Shown here in pieces: positions 29,185 through 37,952 of a DNA stretch of 64,000 nt. The DNA is from Pseudomonas sp. B21-056. Lineage in GTDB: Bacteria; Pseudomonadota; Gammaproteobacteria; Pseudomonadales; Pseudomonadaceae. How positions within the stretch are numbered: position 1 is the first letter of the stretch; each line of letters starts with the position of its first letter. The translations under genes and the position numbers were made by a program. Under the pieces are notes generated by a model. It was not told the DNA's origin. It made no database searches and worked only from the letters and a program-made list of their open reading frames with translations. The DNA lies in NCBI RefSeq assembly GCF_026016325.1, contig NZ_CP087203.1, positions 4,402,001 through 4,466,000 on the forward strand. The letters are read 5' to 3'.

Positions 29185-30504
29185 CTACAGCACCATCGCC
29201 GCCACCCAACCAAACGCCAGCAATGGCAGGTTGTAGTGGATGAAGGTCGGAACCACGGTGTCCCAGATATGGTGGTGCTGGCCGTCGATGTTCAGGCCGG
29301 AGGTCGGGCCCAGGGTCGAGTCCGAGGCGGGCGAGCCGGCATCGCCCAGGGCGCCGGCGGTGCCGACGATGCAGACGATCGCCAGCGGGCTGAAGCCCAG
29401 TTGCAGGCACAGCGGCACGAAAATCGTCGCCAGGATCGGTACGGTGGAGAACGACGAGCCGATGCCCATGGTCACCAACAGGCCCACCAGCAACATCATC
29501 AGCACACCGACGCCCTTGCTGTGGCCGATCCAGGCCGCCGAGGTTTGCACCAGGCTCTGGACTTCACCGGTGGCCTTCATCACCTCGGCAAACCCCGAGG
29601 CGGCGATCATGATGAAGCCGATCATTGCCATCATCTTCATGCCTTCGGTGAACAGGTCGTCAGTCTCGCGCCAGCGCACCACCCCCGACAGCGAGAAAAT
29701 CAGGAAGCCGACCAGGGCACCGATGATCATCGAATCCACCAGCAACTGGATCGCGAACGCCGCTGCCACCGCGAACCCGGCCACCATCAGGCTCATCGGG
29801 TTGTAGCGCACCGCCACCTGCTCGACCCGGGCGATTTTCTTCAGGTCGTAGGCGCGCTTCCTGCGGTAGCTGAACAACGACAGCAGCAAGCCGAAGACCA
29901 TGCCCAACGCCGGGATGCCCATGGCGTGCGTGACGTTGATACCGCTGACGTCCACGCCGCTGCGGGCGATGTTGGCGAGCAGGATTTCATTGAGGAAGAT
30001 ATTGCCGAACCCCACGGGCAGGAACATGTACGGGGTGATCAGGCCGAAGGTCATGACGCAGGCGATCAGCCGGCGATCCAGTTGCAGCTTGGTCAGCACA
30101 TAAAGCAGCGGTGGCACCAGCAGCGGGATGAAGGCGATGTGGATCGGCAGGACGTTCTGCGAAGCCACAGCGACCGTTCCCAGCAAACCGATCAGCACCC
30201 ATTTGACGCCCGAGCCACCGGCGGCGTCCTGACGGTCCACCAGGGCCAGGGCCTTGTCGGCCAAGGCGTGGGCCATGCCGGACTTGGCAATCGCCACCGC
30301 GAAGGCGCCCAGCAAGGCATAAGACAACGCCACCGTCGCACCACCACCGAGGCCGGCATTGAACGCCTTGAGCGTCGCTTCGATGCCCAGGCCGCCGGTC
30401 AGGCCACCCACCAACGCGCCAATAATCAGCGCGATCACCACATGCACGCGGGACAGGCTGAGCACCAGCATGATGCCAACCGCGGCAATTACTGCATTTA
30501 TCAT
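29185..30504 (-). CDS. Na+/H+ antiporter family permease (YuiF-like)
   Basis: A 439-residue polytopic membrane protein with about 10-12 hydrophobic segments. It opens MINAVIAAVGIMLVLSLSRV and contains GALVGGLTGGLG, SYALLGAFAVAIAKSG, PIHIAFIPLLVPPLL, LITPYMFLPVGFGNIF, GIGSSFSTVPILATIFVPLC and GALGDAGSPASDSTLGPT. This is the Na_H_antiport_2/YuiF group, some members of which move amino acids in exchange for cations, so ion versus amino-acid transport is open. GAGGTAACG lies before the ATG at 30504. It precedes the chemoreceptor gene on the same strand. Confidence 0.85.
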   Translation of the reverse strand: MINAVIAAVGIMLVLSLSRVHVVIALIIGALVGGLTGGLGIEATLKAFNAGLGGGATVALSYALLGAFAVAIAKSGMAHALADKALALVDRQDAAGGSGVKWVLIGLLGTVAVASQNVLPIHIAFIPLLVPPLLYVLTKLQLDRRLIACVMTFGLITPYMFLPVGFGNIFLNEILLANIARSGVDVSGINVTHAMGIPALGMVFGLLLSLFSYRRKRAYDLKKIARVEQVAVRYNPMSLMVAGFAVAAAFAIQLLVDSMIIGALVGFLIFSLSGVVRWRETDDLFTEGMKMMAMIGFIMIAASGFAEVMKATGEVQSLVQTSAAWIGHSKGVGVLMMLLVGLLVTMGIGSSFSTVPILATIFVPLCLQLGFSPLAIVCIVGTAGALGDAGSPASDSTLGPTSGLNIDGQHHHIWDTVVPTFIHYNLPLLAFGWVAAMVL

Positions 30505-30634
30505 CGTTACCTCAAGGCACAGCGGTGGAAAAGCCACCGGAAAAAAGGCGGGGACTTTGCAGCAAGCGGCGTCCGGCTGCAAGGGCCGTGCGGCGGGTTT
30601 TGAGGGGCTCGCAATATTCAAGACCACCGCAGTC

Positions 30635-30730
30635 CCCTGTGGGAGCGAGCCTGCTCGCGATGGCGTCGGGTCAGTCACCTTGATGCAAGCTGATACACCG
30701 CCATCGCGAGCAGGCTCGCTCCCACAGGGG
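30635..30730. repeat. REPIN
   Basis: Inverted pair of GTGGGAGCGAGCCTGCTCGC cores, 50-60 bases apart, between the permease and histidine kinase genes. Confidence 0.9.
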
Positions 30731-30744
30731 GATTGGGTGTTTGA

Positions 30745-32058
30745 TCAGCGCCGGGGCAGTTCGATCAGGACTTTCAACCCGCCCCACTCGCTGTCATGCA
30801 GGGCCAGCGTACCGCCCCAGGTGTCGACGATATCCCGCACGATACCCAGCCCCAGGCCATGGCCATGGGTTTGCTCGTCCAGGCGCGTGCCCCGGCTGAA
30901 CACCTGGTCGCGCCGCTCCTCGGGGATGCCCGGGCCGTCGTCTTCCACCGCCAGGATGAACGCTTCGGCCGTCTCGGTCACAGTCAGGCGCACTTCGGCA
31001 TCCGCCCATTTGCAGGCGTTGTCCAGCAGGTTGCCCAGCAATTCCAGCAGGTCTTCGCGATCCCAGGGCAGGTGCTGGCCCGGCGAGGCCACGTAGCTCA
31101 AATGCAGGTGCTCACCGTGGATCATGTTCAACGTCGCCAGCAAACCGGGCAGTTCCGCATCGCAATCCAGTTGCGCGCCGGGCAAGGCATCGCCGGCCAA
31201 GCGGGCGCGATTGAGTTCGCGGTTAAGGCGCTGTCGCACTTGCTCCAGTTGTTCGAGCAGCAACTTGCGCAGTTCGGGGTACGGGTCGAGCTTTTCGTTC
31301 GAGGCCAGGCTTTGCAGCACCGCCAGCGGGGTTTTCAGGGCATGGCCCAGATTGCCCAGGGCGTTGCGCGAACGCTTGAGGCTGTCTTCGGTATGGGCCA
31401 GCAAGTGGTTGATCTGCGCCACCAGCGGCTCCAGCTCCAGGGGCACTTGTTCGTCGAGTTGCGAGCGTTGCCCACGCTGCAGTTGCGCGATCTGCTCCCG
31501 GGCCTTTTCCAGCGGACGCAAGGCGCGACGCACGGTGAACCGTTGCAGCAACAGGACCAGCAACAGCCCCGCCAGGCCGAGGCCGAGGCCAATCTGCTGC
31601 ATGCGCAGGAAACTGTCGCGCACGGGCGTGTAGTCCTGGGCCACGCTGATGGAAATCGCCTGGCCCAGGCGCCGGTAGTCAGTGCGCAATACCAGCAGTT
31701 TCTGGCCTTCAGGCCCCAATTGCAGGTTGGCGTGCAGGCCCGGATGGTCGAGCCGGGGCAGTTCTTGGTCCCAGAGGGAACGGGAGCGCCAGTGCACGTC
31801 GGCGAAATCGATGCGGAAATAATGCCCCGAGAACGGTCGCAGATAGGCCGGCGACAAGCGCCGCTCATCCAGTTGCAATCCCTGGGGGCCTCGCGCCAGG
31901 GCCACCAGCAGACTCTCGCTGTCATTGCGCAACCCGGCTTCCAGATAGCGCTGCAATCCCAGCTCGAACAGCCACAGGCTGGTTTGCGCCAGGACCAGCC
32001 CGACCACCACCATCACACCGATCAGGCCCAGGCTCAGCCGTCGCTGGATGGATCTCAC
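30745..32058 (-). CDS. Sensor histidine kinase of the PepSY-linked two-component system
   Basis: A 437-residue membrane kinase. TM1 at about 8-32, periplasmic domain about 33-158, TM2 about 159-180 ([17 protein letters not shown]), linker, dimerisation domain with the phosphorylated His in [12 protein letters not shown] (near 247), and an ATPase domain with [23 protein letters not shown] and [14 protein letters not shown]. It starts with GTG at 32058 overlapping the regulator stop by 4 bases. The periplasmic domain has no family I recognise by eye. Its likely stimulus is a metal or envelope stress, as in similar PepSY-linked systems (inference). Confidence 0.93.
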   Translation of the reverse strand: MRSIQRRLSLGLIGVMVVVGLVLAQTSLWLFELGLQRYLEAGLRNDSESLLVALARGPQGLQLDERRLSPAYLRPFSGHYFRIDFADVHWRSRSLWDQELPRLDHPGLHANLQLGPEGQKLLVLRTDYRRLGQAISISVAQDYTPVRDSFLRMQQIGLGLGLAGLLLVLLLQRFTVRRALRPLEKAREQIAQLQRGQRSQLDEQVPLELEPLVAQINHLLAHTEDSLKRSRNALGNLGHALKTPLAVLQSLASNEKLDPYPELRKLLLEQLEQVRQRLNRELNRARLAGDALPGAQLDCDAELPGLLATLNMIHGEHLHLSYVASPGQHLPWDREDLLELLGNLLDNACKWADAEVRLTVTETAEAFILAVEDDGPGIPEERRDQVFSRGTRLDEQTHGHGLGLGIVRDIVDTWGGTLALHDSEWGGLKVLIELPRR

Positions 32059-32723
32059 CGGGCCTGCCCGCCGAACAGGTAACCCTGGCCGCGACGGGTT
32101 TCGATCACGCTGCGTCCCAGCTTGCGTCGCAGGTGATTGACGTGGACTTCCAGCACATTGGAATCACGCTCGGTTTCACCGTCATACAAGTGTTCGGCGA
32201 GATGGCTCTTGGAAAGGATCTGCTCGGGGTGAAGCATGAAATAGCGCAGCAGGCGAAATTCAGCGGCGGTCAGTTGGATGTCCGCGCCGTCGCGAACCAC
32301 ACATTGCCGCCCCTCGTCCAGATGCAGCCCGGCGGCCTGGAGCGTCGGCTGGTTGGCCTGGCCATGGGAGCGGCGCAGCAACGCCTGGACCCGCAGGTGC
32401 AGTTCCTCGGGATGAAAGGGCTTGGTCAGGTAATCGTCGGCACCGGCCTTGAGGCCCTCGATGCGTTCGGCCCAGGAACCGCGGGCGGTGAGGATCAGCA
32501 CCGGGGTGCTCAGACCGCCGGCACGCCACTGGGCCAACACCTCGAGCCCCGGCACGCCCGGCAGGCCAAGGTCGAGGATGATCAGGTCATAAGGTTCGCT
32601 GCTGCCCTGATACACCGCGTCGCGACCGTCGGCGAGCCAATCGACGGCGTAGCCTTGCCGTGTCAGCCCGGCCATCAGCTCATCGGCCAGGGGAACGTGA
32701 TCTTCCACCAGAAGCAGGCGCAT
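32055..32723 (-). CDS. OmpR-family response regulator
   Basis: A 222-residue regulator: receiver domain (residues 1-115) with LLVEDH, phospho-Asp in [10 protein letters not shown] (near 51), the Thr in LILTARG and the Lys in [12 protein letters not shown]; then a winged-helix DNA-binding domain (about 125-220) with [15 protein letters not shown] and [13 protein letters not shown]. Its ATG overlaps the stop of the PepSY gene upstream and its TGA overlaps the kinase GTG. Confidence 0.95.
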   Translation of the reverse strand: MRLLLVEDHVPLADELMAGLTRQGYAVDWLADGRDAVYQGSSEPYDLIILDLGLPGVPGLEVLAQWRAGGLSTPVLILTARGSWAERIEGLKAGADDYLTKPFHPEELHLRVQALLRRSHGQANQPTLQAAGLHLDEGRQCVVRDGADIQLTAAEFRLLRYFMLHPEQILSKSHLAEHLYDGETERDSNVLEVHVNHLRRKLGRSVIETRRGQGYLFGGQAR

Positions 32724-33034
32724 CAGTCTTCCTTATCTTTGAGTAAGCGGCCGGATGCGGCCTCCAGGTCCAGTTCGCGCACGACGCCGTCGGTATCCAG
32801 CAGCTCGACCTCGTAAATATAGACGCCGTGTTTCTCTTCCAGCTCGGCCTCCAGCAACTTGGCGCCGGGGTGCAGGTCCAGCGCCTGTTGCAGCAGTTGC
32901 TCCAGCGGCAGTATCACGCCCTGCTGGCGCAGTTGCAGGGCCTCGTCCTGGTCCAGGTCCCGCGCCATGACCACCGAACAAAACGCCAGCAGCACCAGCG
33001 GCCATCGACTGCGGGCGCAGAGATTAAGCTTCAT
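32723..33034 (-). CDS. Secreted PepSY-domain protein
   Basis: A 103-residue protein with a signal peptide ([26 protein letters not shown]) and one PepSY repeat (residues about 45-100): [30 protein letters not shown] and [19 protein letters not shown]. It is paralogous to the next upstream gene. PepSY modules act as protease inhibitors or as partners of sensor kinases. The ATG (33032-33034) shares its A/T bases with the stop of the upstream gene (TAATG). Confidence 0.88.
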   Translation of the reverse strand: MKLNLCARSRWPLVLLAFCSVVMARDLDQDEALQLRQQGVILPLEQLLQQALDLHPGAKLLEAELEEKHGVYIYEVELLDTDGVVRELDLEAASGRLLKDKED

Positions 33035-33342
33035 TAAATATCCTGATGATTCTTGAGCACCTTGCCAGTAACGGCGTCCAATTCCATATCCCATTCAATA
33101 CCCTGGGTGTCGCGCAGCTCCACCTGATAGATGAACTTGCCGTACTTTTCTTCCAGCTCGGTATCGGTCACGGCGGCGCCGGGGTGTTTGGCCAGGGCGG
33201 CGGCATTGAGTTTTTCAAAGGATTGAATGGTACCAGCGTCTTGCAGTTTTCGGGATTCGTCGGGGCCGAGGTCCCGTGCGTGAGCAAGGCAGGTGCTCAA
33301 TGCCATGAGGGTTGCGATGAAAAAGGCAGTCAGGCGGTTCAA
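33034..33342 (-). CDS. Secreted PepSY-domain protein (TTG start)
   Basis: A 102-residue protein. I place the start at TTG 33342-33340, since AAGGAGA lies seven bases before it and no ATG lies at a comparable place; the resulting N-terminus (L/M)NRLTAFFIATLMALSTCLAHA is a good signal peptide. The mature part has LAKHPGAAVTDTELEEKYGKFIYQVELRDTQG and MELDAVTGKVLKNHQD, the PepSY repeat. It is the first gene of the PepSY-PepSY-regulator-kinase operon; all four genes overlap at stop/start. Confidence 0.85.
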   Translation of the reverse strand: MNRLTAFFIATLMALSTCLAHARDLGPDESRKLQDAGTIQSFEKLNAAALAKHPGAAVTDTELEEKYGKFIYQVELRDTQGIEWDMELDAVTGKVLKNHQDI

Positions 33343-33439
33343 GGGTTGTCTCCTTTTTATAATCGTCACGGGGCGACTGTAGCCGGGTGAACTTAACTGA
33401 AACTGAATTGCCATCATGGAACACAGATCAACGACCGGG

Positions 33440-33535
33440 CCCTGTGGGAGCGAGCCTGCTCGCGATGGCGGCGTGTCAGTTGAAATTGATGTAACTGATC
33501 CGACGCCATCGCGAGCAGGCTCGCTTCCACAAGGG
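33440..33535. repeat. REPIN
   Basis: GTGGGAGCGAGCCTGCTCGC and its inverse (with one base change, GCGAGCAGGCTCGCTTCCAC) about 55 bases apart, in the divergent region between the PepSY operon and the patatin gene. Confidence 0.9.
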
Positions 33536-33581
33536 ATTCGTGTCGCTATAATCTTTTGCTTGTTCAAATCCAGAGACCGGT

Positions 33582-34661
33582 ATGACCGCCATCCACATCA
33601 AGTTCCCCGCCCTCACCCTCAAGGCCGGCCCCCGTGCCCTGGCGCGGATTCGCGCAGCCGGCCTCAAGGCGGCCGACGTCGGCATCCTGCCGGGCGCCGC
33701 GGGTGGTCCCAAGGCCCTGGGCATCCAGGGATTGGACCTGGCGCTGTTTGGGGAATGGCTGCCCGCCGCGCCGCGGGAACGGTCGTTGATCGGCGCTTCC
33801 GTCGGCTCCTGGCGCTTCGCCAGTGCCTGCCTGCCGGATGCCGCCGAAGGGATCCGGCGCCTGGGCAGCTTGTACAACGGGCAGAGTTTCGCCAAAGGCG
33901 TGACCATGGCCGGGGTCAGCCAGAGTTCGCAACGCATGCTCGACGACCTGCTCGAAGGCCGCGACGCGACGATCCTCGCCAACCCGCATTACCGGCTCAA
34001 CATCATGGTAGTCAAAAGCCACGGTTTGCTTGCGCAGGATCATCGCGGGCGGTTGGGCCTGGGCCTGTCGTCGGTGATCGCCGACAACCTGCGAGGCCGT
34101 GCACGGCTGTCGCGGCACTTCGAACGGCTGATCGTCCACGACCCGCGCCTGGCACCGCCACTGCATCCCTTGAATGACTTTCCGTCACGCTTTGTGCCGC
34201 TTGCGGCCGACAATCTGCGCCAGGCGCTGCTGGCCTCGGGCTCGATCCCGATGGTGATGGAAGGCGTGCGCGACCTGCCGGGAGCCGGGGCCGGCACCTA
34301 CCGCGACGGCGGCTTGCTGGACTATCACCTCGACCTGCCCTACAGCGGCGACGACATTGTGCTGTATCCGCACTTCACCGACCGGGTCATTCCCGGCTGG
34401 TTCGACAAAGGCCTGCCGTGGCGCCGTGGCAACGCAGGACGCCTGCAGGATGTGCTGTTGCTGGCGCCGTCCCGTGAATACCTGGCTCGCCTGCCCTACG
34501 GCAAGCTGCCGGACCGCAACGACTTCAAGCGTTTCATGGGCGATGACGCCAGCCGCCGCAGCTACTGGCGCACGGCGATGGACGAGAGCCGCCGACTGGG
34601 TGACGAGTTCCTGGAACTGGCGGCCAACGGTGGGCTGGGCGAGCGTTTGCTGACCCTTTAG
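33582..34661 (+). CDS. Patatin-like phospholipase
   Basis: A 359-residue protein with the patatin-type features: glycine-rich oxyanion loop [11 protein letters not shown] (near 37-47), nucleophile motif GASVGS (Ser near 71), and the acid DGG in [11 protein letters not shown] (near 242). Serine-Asp dyad lipases of this kind cleave phospholipid or acyl esters. No signal peptide is seen. It lies 5 bases ahead of a frame leading into queD, on the same strand. Confidence 0.88.
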   Translation: MTAIHIKFPALTLKAGPRALARIRAAGLKAADVGILPGAAGGPKALGIQGLDLALFGEWLPAAPRERSLIGASVGSWRFASACLPDAAEGIRRLGSLYNGQSFAKGVTMAGVSQSSQRMLDDLLEGRDATILANPHYRLNIMVVKSHGLLAQDHRGRLGLGLSSVIADNLRGRARLSRHFERLIVHDPRLAPPLHPLNDFPSRFVPLAADNLRQALLASGSIPMVMEGVRDLPGAGAGTYRDGGLLDYHLDLPYSGDDIVLYPHFTDRVIPGWFDKGLPWRRGNAGRLQDVLLLAPSREYLARLPYGKLPDRNDFKRFMGDDASRRSYWRTAMDESRRLGDEFLELAANGGLGERLLTL

Positions 34662-34744
34662 TCAGCATGAGCGCGCAACGCCGGGCCCAAACTGATAAAC
34701 TCCGCCGCCTGCCTCGCGACCGCTACCTTAAAGAGCCTGAACCT

Positions 34745-35101
34745 GTGGAAATCTTCAAAGAATTCACCTTCGAATCCGCCCACCGCCTGCCCCACGTACC
34801 GGACGGCCACAAATGCGGCCGCCTGCACGGCCACTCGTTCAAGGTGGCGATTCACCTGAGCGGCGACATCGATCCGCACACCGGCTGGATTCGTGACTTC
34901 TCGGAAATCAAGGCGATCTTCAAGCCACTCTACGAGCGCCTGGACCACAACTACCTCAACGACATTCCTGGCCTGGAGAACCCCACCAGCGAAGTCCTCG
35001 CCAAGTGGATCTGGAACGAGCTCAAGCCGTTGCTGCCGGAGCTCAGCGCCATCCGCATCCATGAGACGTGCACCAGCGGTTGCATTTATCACGGCGAGTA
35101 A
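34745..35101 (+). CDS. queD: 6-carboxy-5,6,7,8-tetrahydropterin synthase
   Basis: QueD converts dihydroneopterin triphosphate to 6-carboxytetrahydropterin for queuosine synthesis. The 118-residue product (start GTG at 34745) begins [32 protein letters not shown], with the zinc ligands His (SAHRL, HGH) and catalytic Cys ([10 protein letters not shown]). [10 protein letters not shown] and [11 protein letters not shown] also fit. The start at 34745 gives normal family length (about 118-121); the longer frame from 34667 adds 26 basic residues with no homology. Confidence 0.93.
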   Translation: MEIFKEFTFESAHRLPHVPDGHKCGRLHGHSFKVAIHLSGDIDPHTGWIRDFSEIKAIFKPLYERLDHNYLNDIPGLENPTSEVLAKWIWNELKPLLPELSAIRIHETCTSGCIYHGE

Positions 35102-35131
35102 GCCGTAGTCCCAATCTTGAAACAGAGCTTT

Positions 35132-35267
35132 TGTGGCGAGGGGATTTAGCGAAACGTCGCACCGCCCCGCTGGGCTGCGAAGCAGCCCCAAATTCCCAGC
35201 ATTAATTCGCTCCGTATCTTTGGGGCGCGCTGCGCACGCCAGCGGGGATAAATCCCCTCGCCACAGA
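35132..35267. repeat. REPIN of the GTGGCGAGGGGATTT family
   Basis: TGTGGCGAGGGGATTTAGCG with GCTGGGCTGCGAAGCAGCCC on the left, and GCCAGCGGGGATAAATCCCC TCGCCACA on the right. Downstream of queD. Confidence 0.88.
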
Positions 35268-35328
35268 TGACCCCCCTCGCAATGGCCTATGCTCTATCCC
35301 CTGAACCCTCTTCAGTGGAGCATCGACC

Positions 35329-36159
35329 ATGACCGACTGGCCGCTGGATCAGGCATACAGCTTCAACGGACACACCATTCGCTACGCCATCCACGGTGAC
35401 GGCCCGCCACTGGTATTCGTCCACGGCACGCCCTTCTCGTCCTATGTGTGGCATCGAATCGCCCCGCTGTTCTTTTCCACCCACCGTGTTCACTACTTCG
35501 ACCTGCTGGGTTACGGCCAATCCGCACAACCCGATGCCGATGTCTCCCTCGGCGTACAGAACCTACTGTTCGCCAAACTGCTGGAACACTGGGGCCTGGA
35601 GCGCCCCGATGTGGTGGCCCACAACTTCGGCGGCGCCACCGCCCTGCGCACGCACCTGCTCAATGGCAAAAACTACCGCAGCCTGACGCTGATCGATCCG
35701 GTGGCGCTGTCGCCCTGGGGCTCACCCTTCGTCCAGCATGTGCGCCGGCATGAAGCGGCCTTCAGCGGGCTGCCCGATTACATTCAGCGCGCCATTGTGC
35801 CGGCATATATCCGCGGCGCGATCAAGCGGGACATCCCGGAGGCAGAACTGGCGCCCTACGTGCAGCCGTGGCTCGGCGAGACCGGCCAGGCCGCGTTCTA
35901 TCGGCAGATTGCGCAAATGGACGAGCGTTACACCCGCGAGGCAGAAGGCCTGTATTCGAGCGTGCGCTGCCCGACGCAGATACTGTGGGGCGAGGATGAC
36001 CAATGGATCCCCATCGAGCGCGGCCGGGCGCTGCACTCACTGATTCCAGGCGCGCAATTCCATCCCGTGCCGAACGCCGGGCATCTGGTCCAGGAAGATG
36101 CGCCCGAAGCCATTGTGGCGGCAGTCCTGCGATTCTTGTCACTCCCCCCATCCAACTGA
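35329..36159 (+). CDS. Alpha/beta hydrolase with Asn at the nucleophile position
   Basis: A 276-residue alpha/beta hydrolase. LVFVHGTPFSSYVWHRI (near 28-44) is the oxyanion loop, the nucleophile elbow reads VVAHNFGGATALR (residue near 103), acid GEDDQWIPIE and His NAGHLVQED (near 250). In haloalkane dehalogenases and epoxide hydrolases this position is Asp (HDxGG) and in esterases Ser; Asn is unusual. The codon is plainly AAC. Substrate unknown; activity doubtful unless the Asn is deamidated or the chemistry differs. Confidence 0.85.
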   Translation: MTDWPLDQAYSFNGHTIRYAIHGDGPPLVFVHGTPFSSYVWHRIAPLFFSTHRVHYFDLLGYGQSAQPDADVSLGVQNLLFAKLLEHWGLERPDVVAHNFGGATALRTHLLNGKNYRSLTLIDPVALSPWGSPFVQHVRRHEAAFSGLPDYIQRAIVPAYIRGAIKRDIPEAELAPYVQPWLGETGQAAFYRQIAQMDERYTREAEGLYSSVRCPTQILWGEDDQWIPIERGRALHSLIPGAQFHPVPNAGHLVQEDAPEAIVAAVLRFLSLPPSN

Positions 36160-36170
36160 ATCCCCCCAAC

Positions 36171-36263
36171 CCTGTGGGAGCGAGCCTGCTCGCGATGGCG
36201 CCGGGTCAGCCACATCCATTTCAACTGATACGCCGCCATCGCGAGCAGGCTCGCTCCCACAGG
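36171..36263. repeat. REPIN
   Basis: Inverted pair of GTGGGAGCGAGCCTGCTCGC cores about 50 bases apart, just after the hydrolase gene. Confidence 0.9.
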
Positions 36264-36532
36264 GATATAGGCGATCACAATGAGAAGCGTGTTCCAACTT
36301 GAATCATCCCCCGCACCACTTTCACTCCCTGCGCCCACCCAATTGCCTGGATTGTCTATAAATAACCTCGCGATCACTCGTTTACTTCACGGTGGCCGGT
36401 TGCAACGTGTTGCGCAGTGGCACCGCTGGTAGGAATCGCCACAGGCGCGCTAACGTATGTGCTATTGATCGGCGTAATGGGCACCCGGACCACTGACGCG
36501 CCACTCCAAGACCTATAAAAAGGACTCGCCCG
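36264..36532. other. Intergenic region upstream of codA
   Basis: No gene was seen in these 269 bases. It carries the promoter region and ribosome-binding site (AAAAGGA, 8 bases before the ATG) of codA. No clear operator was recognised. Confidence 0.4.
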
Positions 36533-37780
36533 ATGCACATCATCAACGCCCGCCTGCGCAACCGCGAAGGCTTGCATGAACTGCACCTGGAAAATGGCCT
36601 GATCGCCAGCATCGCCCGTCAGACCGAAGCCCCCAGCCTCGGCCCGCAGGACCTCGACGCCGGCGGCAACCTGGTGGTGCCGCCCTTCGTCGAGCCGCAC
36701 ATTCACCTGGACGCCACCCTCACCGCCGGCGAACCGCGCTGGAACATGAGCGGCACGCTGTTCGAAGGCATCGAGTGCTGGGGTGAACGCAAGGCCACCA
36801 TCACCGAGGAGGACACCCGGACCCGCGCGACGAAAACCATCCAGGCCCTCGCTGCCCATGGCATCCAGCACGTGCGCACCCACGTCGACGTCACCGACCC
36901 CGCACTCACCGCCCTCAAGGCCATGCTGGAAGTGCGCGAGCAAAGTCGTCATCTGATCGACATGCAGATCGTCGCGTTTCCCCAGGAAGGCATCGAGTCC
37001 TACCGCAACGGCCGCGAGCTGATGGAAGAAGCGATCCGCATGGGTGCCGACGTGGTGGGCGGCATTCCGCACTTCGAGTACACCCGCGACCAGGGTGTCA
37101 GCTCGGTGAAGTTCCTGATGGACCTGGCCGAACGCACCGGCTGCCTGGTGGATGTGCATTGCGACGAAACCGACGATCCGCATTCGCGCTTTCTCGAAGT
37201 GCTGGCCGAAGAAGCCCGCAGCCGCGACATGGGCGCCCGGGTCACCGCCAGCCACACCACGGCGATGGGCTCCTACGACAACGCCTACTGCGCCAAGCTG
37301 TTTCGCCTGCTCGGGCACTCGGGGATCAGCTTCGTCTCCTGCCCCACCGAAAGCATCCACTTGCAGGGACGCTTCGACACCTTTCCCAAACGCCGTGGGG
37401 TCACCCGGGTCAATGAACTGCTCGAAGCCGGGATGAACGTGTGTTTCGGCCAGGACTCCATCGTCGACCCGTGGTATCCCCTGGGCAACGGCAACATCCT
37501 GCGGGTACTGGAAGCCGGGTTGCACATCTGCCACATGCTCGGCTACCGCAACCTGCAAAGCGCCCTCGACCTGGTCACCGACAACAGCGCCAAGGCCATG
37601 GCCCTGGGCGAGCGCTACGGGCTGGAACCCGGGCGTCCGGCGAACCTGTTGATCCTCTCGGCCGACAGCGACTACGAAGTGATCCGCAGCCAGGGGTTGC
37701 CGCTGTGCTCGATTCGCAACGGTGAAGTGCTGATGAAGCGGCAGATGCCGGTGGTGGAGTTCGGGCCGCAGTTGGGCTGA
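36533..37780 (+). CDS. codA: Cytosine deaminase
   Basis: A 415-residue amidohydrolase converting cytosine to uracil. Metal-binding PHIHLDATLTAGEPRWN (near 55), DVHCDETDDPHSRFLE (His near 206), ASHTTAMGSYDNAY (His near 239), and FGQDSIVDPWYPLGNGNIL (Asp near 306) fit E. coli CodA in order and spacing. A cytosine permease (codB) usually lies beside codA; none is in the adjoining region, so uptake must come from elsewhere in the genome. Confidence 0.95.
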   Translation: MHIINARLRNREGLHELHLENGLIASIARQTEAPSLGPQDLDAGGNLVVPPFVEPHIHLDATLTAGEPRWNMSGTLFEGIECWGERKATITEEDTRTRATKTIQALAAHGIQHVRTHVDVTDPALTALKAMLEVREQSRHLIDMQIVAFPQEGIESYRNGRELMEEAIRMGADVVGGIPHFEYTRDQGVSSVKFLMDLAERTGCLVDVHCDETDDPHSRFLEVLAEEARSRDMGARVTASHTTAMGSYDNAYCAKLFRLLGHSGISFVSCPTESIHLQGRFDTFPKRRGVTRVNELLEAGMNVCFGQDSIVDPWYPLGNGNILRVLEAGLHICHMLGYRNLQSALDLVTDNSAKAMALGERYGLEPGRPANLLILSADSDYEVIRSQGLPLCSIRNGEVLMKRQMPVVEFGPQLG

Positions 37781-37932
37781 GCGAGCCGACGATAGCGGTC
37801 TGTCCGTTGACCGTGAGGTAGCTGGCCCGAAGCTATCGCGAGCAGGCTCGCTCCCACATTGGATCTTCGGCGGGCATACTTTTTGTGTCCGCCGCTGCCC
37901 CCTGTGGGAGCGAGCCTGCTCGCGATAGCGTC
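37781..37932. repeat. REP cluster with one partial and two full cores
   Basis: A partial core (GCGAGCCGACGATAGCG) directly abuts the codA stop, followed by CTATCGCGAGCAGGCTCGCTCC (37833) and GTGGGAGCGAGCCTGCTCGC (37905). It separates codA from the convergent DapF-like gene. Confidence 0.85.
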
Positions 37933-37952
37933 ATCAGCCGCACCGCAGCGCG

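Noticed and set aside
27265..30603. Plus-strand open frame of 1112 codons across the chemoreceptor and permease
   Set aside because: Antisense to two well-supported genes, with low-complexity His/Gln-rich translation.
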